Positions 16,088 to 23,667 of a stretch of 26,733 nucleotides of DNA are shown here, piece after piece. This stretch comes from a virus: positions 1 through 26,733 of IMG/VR virus record IMGVR_UViG_3300032086_001327. The stretch is one strand, 5' to 3'. The notes below the pieces were generated by a model. It searched no databases. It saw only the letters and a program-made list of their open reading frames with translations, and had not been told where the DNA came from. The first letter of the stretch is position 1. Every line of letters starts with the position of its first letter. A program made the translations under genes and the position numbers.

Positions 16088-16563
16088 AGAAACTAATGGA
16101 AGGCTTCAGAGGGTTTCTTGCTGAAGAAAAAGTAAAGAAGGAGCGATATGATCAGGGTGGCACCATGACCCTCTATCACTATGCTCGGTCCACAGACGAA
16201 ACCCTGGTTCTAGATCCAAACTATAAAAGAGGCTCATACTCAACGAGAGAATACCAAAGGGCAACGACCCCACGAGTATTCTTTTATGTGGACCCTGATC
16301 ACCGAGAAAGTTTTTTTGTTAATAGAAAATTATATGAGGTTAACGTCCCGACAGATAAGGTGTATGATCTTAGTGCGGACCCGGAAGACTTTGTAGGACA
16401 GGTGAGACACCCAACCTATGGTCTGCGTGATGGTGAAGAATGGAACACTTTGTTAGAAACCATTAGAGAAAAGTATGACGGGGCTTATTACGATACTGGT
16501 CGTCTCCATATCGTAGTGTGGTTTAAGCCTATCGAAGTTCGACAATCTGAAGAAGAAAGGTAG
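16084..16563 (+). CDS. Tagged protein, possible ADP-ribosyltransferase-like fold
   Basis: A 159-residue protein overlapping the previous gene by four bases (ATGA). It begins with the tag MKKLMEGFRGFLAE, matching its neighbour, including a Glu at position 14. The body starts MTLYHYARS with a nearby STREYQRATTPRVFFYVD and ends YDGAYYDTGRLHIVVWF. This order (Y-H near the start, a Ser/Thr-rich second strand, a 'YDG...VVF' end) recalls small ADP-ribosyltransferase-fold proteins, which open with LYHG-type motifs. A clean H-Y-E or R-S-E triad cannot be assigned by eye. T4 packages its ADP-ribosyltransferase Alt with a similar tag, which makes the comparison worth testing. The function is unproven. 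Confidence 0.5.
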   Translation: MKKLMEGFRGFLAEEKVKKERYDQGGTMTLYHYARSTDETLVLDPNYKRGSYSTREYQRATTPRVFFYVDPDHRESFFVNRKLYEVNVPTDKVYDLSADPEDFVGQVRHPTYGLRDGEEWNTLLETIREKYDGAYYDTGRLHIVVWFKPIEVRQSEEER

Positions 16564-16567
16564 AATA

Positions 16568-16882
16568 ATGAGACTTAAAGGCGAACCCTACGACATCGAC
16601 GTAGGTACATTTGTGATGAACTATCACCACGGACTAATGCGGCTTGGCATTGTCGAGGGTAAGACCATCGGCGATCACGGCTGGGCTTACTTTGATGTCC
16701 ATTTCTTTGAGGATGAGATCCACAAAAACAAAGTTGCGTGGGACAAAAAAATGAACTCTGGAAAGGTACACACCAATACGATCCGAGCAGACTGGCTCAA
16801 ACCGGTTAGCACCAAGTGGTTGCGAAATGTTTTGCTAGCCCATGGAGAATATCAAGATGAGCGAAGACCAGAAGATTACTGA
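16568..16882 (+). CDS. Small protein with SH3-like look
   Basis: A 104-residue protein starting four bases after the previous stop, with GAAAGG as a weak ribosome-binding site. The family is unknown. Residues 10-50 read as a small beta barrel: a strand GTFVMNY, a turn with LMRLGIVEG, a strand GWAYFDVHFF, then a basic helical region ending WLKPVSTKWLRN. This resembles SH3/KOW-like folds in which a conserved pocket binds peptides or nucleic acid. There are no cysteines, membrane segment or signal peptide. Its end overlaps the next gene by 26 bases. Confidence 0.55.
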   Translation: MRLKGEPYDIDVGTFVMNYHHGLMRLGIVEGKTIGDHGWAYFDVHFFEDEIHKNKVAWDKKMNSGKVHTNTIRADWLKPVSTKWLRNVLLAHGEYQDERRPEDY

Positions 16883-17198
16883 AGAGGTTGCTGATGATCT
16901 AATCCCAAAGCCACCGCCTAAGTTGGCACCAAGAGGGATTACCAGTTTCACAGTCTACCGCCAACACGATGAGACAGGGGTTTCGGGCGACGGCGTGGTT
17001 ATCGAAGGCGTCGTTATGGCGACAGGTCAATGCGTTGTTCACTGGCTCTATCCACCACCCCGTGGAGGTATTGCCATCTTTGATAGTATGAGCGACTTTG
17101 TGAAGGTTCATATTGAACCCCACCCAGCAAACCAGACTATTATTACTTATCAAGACGGCACCAAGGATGTGTTTGGGGACAAGAAAGAAGACGACTAA
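16857..17198 (+). CDS. Small unknown protein with VSGDGVV motif
   Basis: A 113-residue protein. I chose ATG 16857 (GGAG nine bases upstream); an in-frame ATG at 16842 would add five residues. The N-terminus is proline-rich. The core, FTVYRQHDETGVSGDGVVIE, then VVMATGQCVVHWLY and a strand IAIFDSMSDFVKVH, matches a small beta-rich family I have seen in actinobacteria and phages ('DxTGVSGTGVVAEGV'), whose role is unknown. The end is acidic. It belongs to the same coupled run as its neighbours. Confidence 0.6.
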   Translation: MSEDQKITEEVADDLIPKPPPKLAPRGITSFTVYRQHDETGVSGDGVVIEGVVMATGQCVVHWLYPPPRGGIAIFDSMSDFVKVHIEPHPANQTIITYQDGTKDVFGDKKEDD

Positions 17199-17672
17199 AT
17201 GAGTAGAGAAAGAGATATTTACAGGAAGATGCGACAAGATGCACAGGAATCGATTAATAGTCAACCAGCATTCAAGCCTAAGCCTGTTAAACCAAACTAT
17301 CTTTCTGCTGTCGTTTGGACATCGGTTGTCGCAACTGTGGTCTGTACGATTTTTATGGGTCTCCTTTTATATGTTGTGAATGAGAGCCGGATTGAGGAGC
17401 GACTTGAACAGGCTGCGAGCCACGCTCTTTACAATTTGGAAAGCGTCATCAAACAACAGAATATAGAGATTCAGCAATTGAAGGCAGAAAATAAAAAGAT
17501 ATACAATCACATTAAATTTTGGACTCCGATAGAACACAGACTTCCACCCGGAGTAAAAGAGATATGGGACATACCCGGCTATGGATTGCCAGAGGTAGTG
17601 CTCCCAGATCGTTTGGATGAGCCACCTAGAAAATATAACTACGATTTACAATTATTACCATTGTGCGAGTAA
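17199..17672 (+). CDS. Single-pass membrane protein with coiled coil
   Basis: A 157-residue protein directly after the previous stop. Residues 1-33 are basic and polar, a hydrophobic segment spans about 35-60 (SAVVWTSVVATVVC and on), and a heptad-like helix runs from about 62 to 105 (ERLEQAASHALYNLESVIKQ). The C-terminal 45 residues are proline-rich. The positive N-terminus suggests the N-terminus is cytoplasmic with the coiled coil outside. Such a shape occurs in inner-membrane spanins, but no lysis gene is near. It could also be a host-envelope or superinfection protein. The topology is fairly clear; the role is unknown. Confidence 0.7.
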   Translation: MSRERDIYRKMRQDAQESINSQPAFKPKPVKPNYLSAVVWTSVVATVVCTIFMGLLLYVVNESRIEERLEQAASHALYNLESVIKQQNIEIQQLKAENKKIYNHIKFWTPIEHRLPPGVKEIWDIPGYGLPEVVLPDRLDEPPRKYNYDLQLLPLCE

Positions 17673-17681
17673 AGGAAAAAC

Positions 17682-18560
17682 ATGAGTCAGCAAAGTGTAA
17701 CAATACCAGGGCATCTAGTATTAGACCCGGAGGAATGCAACAAAGGTGGGGTACAAGAAGTTGAGGCTTTTTATCGTGCATTCGCCATCAGGAAAGTTGG
17801 ATACGATATTCCCATCCCACAAAACTATACACAAGGAGTTAACCAAGTCCGGCAAACTGGATATACGATTCTAAAGAATGTATTTGACAAAGACCTTTTA
17901 TTAAAACTAAAGGAAGAGATGGAGGGCTGCATCGAACAGGGCGGTGATAATCTAAATGTTAATGACGATTACTATGCCACCGTTGAGCAGCCAATGATGC
18001 GTTGCCCCTCAGCAGTACAAGTCGCCTTCTCTGATTTGGTAAGGGACTTTTCCACTGAGTACTTTGAGGTGCAACCAGCCATCGGAACCTTCAACTTAAG
18101 AAAGAGCAGGTTGAATGACTCGGATGCCCACGGTTTTAATAATCATGGTAATCTGTTTTATCACTATGACAACAACAGTCCGCACTTCTTAAAGTTCTTT
18201 TTCTACCTAAATGATGTTGACTTAAAAGGGGGACCGTTCACATATGTGATCGGCAGTCACAAAGAAAAGTTTAAGGGCTGGAAGTTGAGCAAGAGATTCT
18301 CTGATGAGCATATTGAAAGAGTTTATGGAAAAGATAGAATTAAACACTTGACTGCAAACCTGGGTGATGTTATTGTGGCTAACACAAGGGGCATTCACAA
18401 GGGGACAAAGACAGTGGAGAAAGAGAGAAACATGTACACTGTTGATGTGGTTATCCACCCGGAGAACTGGCAGCGTCCAAACTTTAAAATGCGCCAAGAT
18501 GATTTTGATTCGCTTGATGAACAAGCAAAACCATTCGCTGATTTTCTAGTAAAGGTTTAG
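17682..18560 (+). CDS. 2-oxoglutarate/Fe(II) dioxygenase, phytanoyl-CoA hydroxylase type
   Basis: A 292-residue non-heme iron oxygenase of the PhyH type. Iron ligands by pattern: H161-x-D163 (FYHYDNN) and the distal H239 (NTRGIHKGT), with R249 about ten residues on as the 2-oxoglutarate partner. The core strand FFYLNDVDLKGGPFTYVIGS is typical of PhyH. No signal peptide is present. Known PhyH proteins hydroxylate small molecules or modified amino acids; phage PhyH-like proteins have no agreed substrate. It is directly followed by dnaE and near an MT-A70-type methyltransferase, so a link to nucleic-acid modification is possible but unproven. AAAGGA precedes the ATG. Confidence 0.8.
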   Translation: MSQQSVTIPGHLVLDPEECNKGGVQEVEAFYRAFAIRKVGYDIPIPQNYTQGVNQVRQTGYTILKNVFDKDLLLKLKEEMEGCIEQGGDNLNVNDDYYATVEQPMMRCPSAVQVAFSDLVRDFSTEYFEVQPAIGTFNLRKSRLNDSDAHGFNNHGNLFYHYDNNSPHFLKFFFYLNDVDLKGGPFTYVIGSHKEKFKGWKLSKRFSDEHIERVYGKDRIKHLTANLGDVIVANTRGIHKGTKTVEKERNMYTVDVVIHPENWQRPNFKMRQDDFDSLDEQAKPFADFLVKV

Positions 18561-18561
18561 A

Positions 18562-21500
18562 ATGACAAATAGAATAGAGTCGAAGATTCCCTTTGTTGGA
18601 CTTCATGCTCACTCCGGTCTCTCGCCGTTCGACGGTCTGGGTATGCCTGGTGAGCATATGGATTTCGCATACGAGAACGGAATGAATGCCCACGCCTTGA
18701 CGGACCACGGGCATATGAACGGTCTGTCGTTTCAGGTAGAGCATCTCAAAAAGATGCGAGCCGACGGCAAAGAGTTCCGAGCCCTATATGGCTGCGAGTC
18801 CTACTTCATCCGCTCACACAAGAAGTGGCGGCAGATGTACGAGGAGCACAAGGCTAATCAAAAGCGGCAAAAGAAAGAAGAGTTCGGTATGGTCATTGAG
18901 ACCGAAGACCGTAAACTCAAGCGCAATCCGCTCAACGATCGCCGTCACCTTGTGATGATTGCTCAGAACCAGATAGGTCTGAACAACTTATTTAAACTGG
19001 TGTCGGATAGTTACCAGCCTGAAAACTTCTATCGGTATCCCCGTATGGACTTTGAGATGCTGGACAAGTATAATGAGGGACTGATTATCAGCACCGCCTG
19101 TATGTCTGGTCCTCTGTTCGGGGACTATTGGAAGAACCGAGACAAGAGCGCCGACCACGTTCTCGCAGCCATGCGGGATACAATTGCCCAGTTCAAAGAA
19201 ATCTTTGGTGACAGGTTCTACGGCGAAGTCCAGTGGAATGACATCAAAGAACAGCACGAGGGCAACGCTCTTATTATTCAAGCCTGTATTGAAATGGGCG
19301 TAGAGGTCATCAGCACCGCCGACAGCCACTACCCCCGCCCGGAACTCTGGAAAGACCGGGAGATGTACAAGCGTATCGGCTGGGGCGGCAAGGTCCCAGA
19401 ATGGGCTGACCCCGATAGTCTGCTGCCTGCATCCGTGGAAGAGGTCGGCTACGAGTTGTACCCAAAGAACGGCGACCAGATGATGGAGTCGTACAAGAAC
19501 TACTCGTCCAAATATAATATTGAGTACGACGACACATTCATCCGTGATAGTATTGAGCGCACACATCACATCGCCTTTGACCGCTGCGAGGATTTCGTTC
19601 CCAACAGCGAGGTCCGCCTCCCAGAGTTTGTGGTGCCCGAAGGTAAGACAGCCATCCAGGCTTTGACCTCGGACGCTCTTGCGGGTATGAAGAAAAAGAA
19701 TCTGTCAGACCCAGAATATGTGGACCGTCTGAAGTATGAGCTTAACATTATCAAGGAGCGTGGGTTCGCTCAATACTTTCTGACGATGAAAGCCATCTCG
19801 GACAAAGCCCAAGAGGACATGTTAGTTGGGCTTGGTCGAGGTTCAGCAGCCGGGTCACTATTATCATATGTCTTGGACATCACCCAGGTGGACCCAATTA
19901 AATATGGACTCCAGTTTGAGCGGTTCTTGACCAAGGGCGGTAGCGGATATCCCGACATTGACTTTGATGTTGAGGAGCCAATGGAGTTGAAGAAGCAACT
20001 AGCTGATGAGTGGGGACCAACCACGGTTGTGCCCATCAGCAACTTCAACACGCTTCAACTCCGCTCACTCATCAAAGACATCGGCAAGTTTTATAATATC
20101 CCGTTCGCCGAAGTCAACAAGGTGACTGGCGTCATGATGAAAGAGGCTACACCAAAAGCCAAGGCTGCCAAGGGTCAGACCGCTGGCGTCTACACTCCCA
20201 CATTTGACGAGGTAAAAGAATACAGTGAAACACTCCAAGCCTTCTTTGACAAGTACCCAGAGGTTGCTACTCACGTTGATAACCTCTTCGGCAATATGCG
20301 GAGTATTTCTCGGCACGCTGGTGGGGTTGTGGTGGCAGAGAACCTTGACCGCCATATGCCCCTAATCAACTCTGGCGGTGTCATCCAGACTCCGTGGAGT
20401 GAGGGACAGAACGTCAGGCACTTGGAGCCGCTCGGCTTTATTAAGTTTGACTTGCTCGGCTTATCGACTCTCCGTATGATTTCGGGAGCAGTCCGCCACA
20501 TCCTCAAACGCCACCACGGAATTGAAGAGCCAACCTTCGAGCAAGTCAGAGATTATTATAATACACACCTCCACCCAGATGTGATCGACTTTGATAATCA
20601 AGAAGTCTGGCGTGAGGTATTCCACAAGGGCAAGTGGGCTGGTATCTTTCAGATGACCAACGGCGGAGCCCAAAAGTTTTGCCAACAGGCTCAACCAACA
20701 TCCCTGCTAGACTTTGCTGCGGTCACGGCTATCTTCCGCCCCGGACCACTTAGCGCCAAGGCTCACAGTCTGTATGTTGCGAACAAGTCCAACCCTAGCC
20801 AAGTACACTACGAGCACCCAATCATCAAAGAAGTGCTCGGAGATACATACGGGCTGCTGGTCTTCCAAGAGCAGTTGGCTATGCTCGCTCACAAGTTGGG
20901 CGATGACCTATCGCTAGACGAGGGCAACCTGCTCCGCAAAGTCCTAACGAAAAAGGGAACAGGAAAAGATAATATCAAGACCAAGCTTTATAATAAGTTT
21001 GTGAAGGGCTGCGGCAAACATGGCTTGTCTGAAGATGTAGCTAAGAACCTCTGGTCCAAGATGGAGTTCTTCTCAGGTTACGGCTTCAACTTATCGCACG
21101 CCGTATCCTACGGCGCTGTGTCTTTCCAGTGTGCGTGGCTAAGTTATTATTATCCGGTTGAGTGGATGGCTGCATTCTTAGACAAGGAGCCCGAAGACAA
21201 AAAGGCAGGAGCAATCAACACAGCCAAGTCCTTTGGGTTTGAGATTGTCCCGCCAAGCGTCAACAAGTCAGGACGAGTCTGGGAGATTGGCGACGACGGC
21301 AAGACTTTGATTCAGCCGCTCGCAGGCATCAAAGGTCTAGGCGACAGCGCCATTGATCAGATCGTAGCTAACCGACCCTTCAACAGTATTGAGGAGTTTA
21401 TCTTTAACGATAACATTACATACTCTAAGCTTAACAAGAAGGCATTAGATGTTCTGGTCAGGAGCAAAGCACTTGACGAGTTGATGGACGATAGATTTAC

Positions 21501-21972
21501 TGGAATGAAACACTTCTGGTCTGCTGTAGCATTGATGCGCCCGAGAAAAGAAAAGAACCTAATTGAAAACATTGAGATGTATGCACCAGAGGGTGACTTT
21601 ACTGACGAAGAAAAGCTGGAGCACTTTGCGTCTCTTACTGGCATCTTTCCACTCCACGAGATCATGCCCCAGCACATACAAAACAACTTGATGGAACGAG
21701 GGTGTCCACCGGTTAGTGAGTATGACCCTGATCTTGAATTAGTCTGGTTCATCCCTCGTGAGGTTATTCGGCGCAAGACAAAGAATGGCAAAGATTACTG
21801 GATTATAAACACGACGGACAGCAACGCATTTAATGCCCAGATTAGATGTTGGGGTGTAAAAGAAACGGATAGGATTTCTCTTAACAAAGTGTATGTTGCT
21901 AAACTAGAATATGATGAGAAGTGGGGCTTTAGCACCAGAAGCATTGGACGACACTTTAGGAGATTGAGTTGA
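18562..21972 (+). CDS. dnaE: DNA polymerase III alpha subunit (DnaE type)
   Basis: A 1136-residue family C polymerase, nearly the length of E. coli DnaE (1160). The N-terminal PHP domain has all nine residues that bind metal in the M. tuberculosis enzyme, by my comparison: H15, H17, D24, H49, E79, H129, C180, D254, H256. The polymerase core shows GLGRGSAAGSLLSYVLDI, catalytic D465 and D467 (PDIDFD), and D630 (KFDLLGLSTL). The segments SRHAGGVVVA and FSGYGFNLSHAVSYG also match, and an OB-like region lies near residue 1080. A helix-hairpin-helix (IKGLGDSAIDQI) is near residue 925. It is not interrupted by an intein. The ATG lies one base after the dioxygenase stop. Much of the gene is richer in G+C than the structural genes. 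Confidence 0.96.
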   Translation: MTNRIESKIPFVGLHAHSGLSPFDGLGMPGEHMDFAYENGMNAHALTDHGHMNGLSFQVEHLKKMRADGKEFRALYGCESYFIRSHKKWRQMYEEHKANQKRQKKEEFGMVIETEDRKLKRNPLNDRRHLVMIAQNQIGLNNLFKLVSDSYQPENFYRYPRMDFEMLDKYNEGLIISTACMSGPLFGDYWKNRDKSADHVLAAMRDTIAQFKEIFGDRFYGEVQWNDIKEQHEGNALIIQACIEMGVEVISTADSHYPRPELWKDREMYKRIGWGGKVPEWADPDSLLPASVEEVGYELYPKNGDQMMESYKNYSSKYNIEYDDTFIRDSIERTHHIAFDRCEDFVPNSEVRLPEFVVPEGKTAIQALTSDALAGMKKKNLSDPEYVDRLKYELNIIKERGFAQYFLTMKAISDKAQEDMLVGLGRGSAAGSLLSYVLDITQVDPIKYGLQFERFLTKGGSGYPDIDFDVEEPMELKKQLADEWGPTTVVPISNFNTLQLRSLIKDIGKFYNIPFAEVNKVTGVMMKEATPKAKAAKGQTAGVYTPTFDEVKEYSETLQAFFDKYPEVATHVDNLFGNMRSISRHAGGVVVAENLDRHMPLINSGGVIQTPWSEGQNVRHLEPLGFIKFDLLGLSTLRMISGAVRHILKRHHGIEEPTFEQVRDYYNTHLHPDVIDFDNQEVWREVFHKGKWAGIFQMTNGGAQKFCQQAQPTSLLDFAAVTAIFRPGPLSAKAHSLYVANKSNPSQVHYEHPIIKEVLGDTYGLLVFQEQLAMLAHKLGDDLSLDEGNLLRKVLTKKGTGKDNIKTKLYNKFVKGCGKHGLSEDVAKNLWSKMEFFSGYGFNLSHAVSYGAVSFQCAWLSYYYPVEWMAAFLDKEPEDKKAGAINTAKSFGFEIVPPSVNKSGRVWEIGDDGKTLIQPLAGIKGLGDSAIDQIVANRPFNSIEEFIFNDNITYSKLNKKALDVLVRSKALDELMDDRFTGMKHFWSAVALMRPRKEKNLIENIEMYAPEGDFTDEEKLEHFASLTGIFPLHEIMPQHIQNNLMERGCPPVSEYDPDLELVWFIPREVIRRKTKNGKDYWIINTTDSNAFNAQIRCWGVKETDRISLNKVYVAKLEYDEKWGFSTRSIGRHFRRLS

Positions 21973-22523
21973 CAAAGTATCAGATCATATATGCCGATCC
22001 ACCTTGGGATTACAAAGGACAACTTCAGCACACAGGAAAGGGCGGACCTGATAGCGGTGGCGCTGTCCGACACTATGGCTGTATGAAGCTTCCAGAACTC
22101 AAGAAGTTGGACGTGCCAAGTCTATGCGATGAGGACTGTCTGCTTTTTATGTGGGCAACGAGCCCGCATCTTGACCAAGCCATCGAGCTACTCAAGGCTT
22201 GGGGATTTTCCTGGGCAACCGTAGGGTTTGTGTGGGACAAACAAAAAGTAAACCCTGGCTTCTATACGATGAGCCAAGTGGAACTCTGTCTGATTGGCAA
22301 GCGTGGAAAGATCCCTAAACCAAGAGGAGCCCGCAACATCCGCCAATTGGTTTCAGAGATGCGAGGGAAGCACAGCGCCAAGCCGGCGGAAGTAAGAAAG
22401 AGGATTGAAGAGATGTTCCCAGAACAAAACAAGATCGAGTTGTTTGCCAGAGAAGCCCCTGAAGGCTGGGACGTTCATGGCAATGAAGTTGAATCAGGTA
22501 TTACCCTAGAACAAGTTAGCTAG
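21969..22523 (+). CDS. MT-A70-family adenine N6-methyltransferase
   Basis: A 184-residue protein starting at TTG that overlaps the dnaE stop (TTGA). Catalytic motif D10-P-P-W13 (IIYADPPWDY), then the SAM-related strand CLLFMWAT and the segment GFVWDKQK (about 88-95) are as in bacterial/phage MT-A70 proteins. GKHSAKPAEVRKRIEEM and a C-terminal IELFAREAPEGWDVHGNEV match the conserved end ('ELFAR...GWxxWGNE'). The family puts a methyl group on N6 of adenine in DNA or RNA. No restriction endonuclease is next to it, so it is a solitary methyltransferase, perhaps for protection from host restriction or for marking DNA. Confidence 0.88.
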   Translation: MTKYQIIYADPPWDYKGQLQHTGKGGPDSGGAVRHYGCMKLPELKKLDVPSLCDEDCLLFMWATSPHLDQAIELLKAWGFSWATVGFVWDKQKVNPGFYTMSQVELCLIGKRGKIPKPRGARNIRQLVSEMRGKHSAKPAEVRKRIEEMFPEQNKIELFAREAPEGWDVHGNEVESGITLEQVS

Positions 22524-22538
22524 AATAGGAGAACAACA

Positions 22539-23114
22539 ATGGCTAATAGTGTTACGTTTAGAGTTTCTTTTGAACAAATTAATAAACCAGCAACGGAAAG
22601 GCTCAAAGAAATGTTCAGCCGTTTCCAAGATAGCGACTGCAATTTTGGAGATATGTTCGTTGATGGTAAGGAGGGCTCTCCCACTTATGAGGAGACAGAT
22701 AGTCGCAGTTGGTACACAGACAATATTGGCTCAAAGTGGTGTTACCTTGAGGAGTACGACGAGGAGGGTATTTTTGGCAGAAGTGCTTGGGCTGCCCCCT
22801 GGGAAGGTCTTCACTGGCTAGCTGACCAGTTAGGGGAGCTAGACCCGGAGCTTCTAATGAATGTTTCGTATGAAGACGAAGGTCCAAACTTTGTCGGCTG
22901 GATGGTCTTTGGTGGAGTGGACTTGTGGGACGAGGGTAATGAGGATGCGGACGCACTTAAAGGCATTGTTGGTAAGTATTCCCCCGACACCAACCTTGAT
23001 GATGAAGATGAATACCACGACGCCATTTGGGAATCCGTTGACGATTGGCAGCGAGATAACTTCAATCGGGTAGAAAAAGAGATCTTCAACTCAAGAGGGG
23101 CTCTAGATGATTGA
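22539..23114 (+). CDS. Acidic DUF1281/YubB-like protein
   Basis: A 191-residue protein with AGGAG in its upstream region. The N-terminus (ANSVTFRVSFEQINK) reads as a ferredoxin-like strand. The middle, DNIGSKWCYLEE, then GRSAWAAPWEGLHWLADQL, and YEDEGPNFVGWMVFGG, resembles the DUF1281/YubB pattern (WGTKW..., a Trp-rich helix, Y-E-x-G). The function of that family is not known. The C-terminal 50 residues are very acidic and likely disordered (LDDEDEYHDA). It overlaps the dUTPase start by eight bases. Confidence 0.55.
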   Translation: MANSVTFRVSFEQINKPATERLKEMFSRFQDSDCNFGDMFVDGKEGSPTYEETDSRSWYTDNIGSKWCYLEEYDEEGIFGRSAWAAPWEGLHWLADQLGELDPELLMNVSYEDEGPNFVGWMVFGGVDLWDEGNEDADALKGIVGKYSPDTNLDDEDEYHDAIWESVDDWQRDNFNRVEKEIFNSRGALDD

Positions 23115-23664
23115 TGGCAAGGATTTAGTAAAAGGCGAACAGAATTGTTATAACTGTGGTTGCAACTTGAAGCCAGTTTGTCCGGGCTATGAAAAGCCTA
23201 AGATGAAGATCAGAGCACAAAAGTTACATGAGAACGCCAAGCTTCCTGTGCGAGCACACCCAACTGATGCAGGGATGGATTTGTTTTTTTGCCCAGCACC
23301 ACGGGACGACATCCCAAAGCAGATTGAGAGCGTCCTGCCCCACGGCTCTTCGCTCTTCCCAACTGGTTTGAAGATTGAAGTGCCCGAAGGATATATGCTG
23401 GAAATCAAGAACAAGTCTGGTATCTCTTCCAGGCGTGGGCTACTCGTTGGTGCCTGTGTGGTTGACCGAGGGTACACGGGGGAGATCTTTGTGAATCTTC
23501 ACAACCCAAGCGATAGGACACAGACGATTCATGCCGGACAAAAGATAGCTCAAGCAGTTTTTGTAAAGATCAGAGAAGATATCGAAATTGTTGAGAGTGA
23601 AAATATTTATGATAAGGAGACAAGCCGGGGCGACGGAGCCCTCGGTAGCACAGGGGAGGAATAA
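23107..23664 (+). CDS. dut: dUTPase with N-terminal Cys-rich extension
   Basis: A 185-residue trimeric-type dUTP pyrophosphatase, turning dUTP into dUMP and keeping uracil out of DNA. Motifs: DAGMDL (54-59), NKSGISSRRGLLVG, VVDRGYTGEI with the catalytic Asp/Tyr region, IHAGQKIAQAVF, and SRGDGALGSTG (173-183). The last motif has Ala-Leu where most enzymes have Gly-Phe (GGFGSTG), so the stacking Phe is missing. Residues 1-32 hold C14-x2-C17-x-C19...C25, a possible zinc knuckle, before the usual start at Met33. The ATG at 23107 has GAGGGG at 23095-23100, whereas Met33 has no ribosome-binding site, so the extension is probably made. It works with the deaminase in dUMP supply. Confidence 0.88.
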   Translation: MIDGKDLVKGEQNCYNCGCNLKPVCPGYEKPKMKIRAQKLHENAKLPVRAHPTDAGMDLFFCPAPRDDIPKQIESVLPHGSSLFPTGLKIEVPEGYMLEIKNKSGISSRRGLLVGACVVDRGYTGEIFVNLHNPSDRTQTIHAGQKIAQAVFVKIREDIEIVESENIYDKETSRGDGALGSTGEE

Positions 23665-23667
23665 AAT

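Noticed and set aside
18988-19569. Minus-strand open frame of 193 codons
   Set aside because: It is opposite the dnaE PHP domain, whose conserved residues fix the coding strand; the reverse product has no recognisable motif.
18562-21972. Intein in DnaE
   Set aside because: All motifs are colinear and the length equals that of ordinary DnaE; no splicing motifs are seen. The same check on the RNR and recombinase was also negative.
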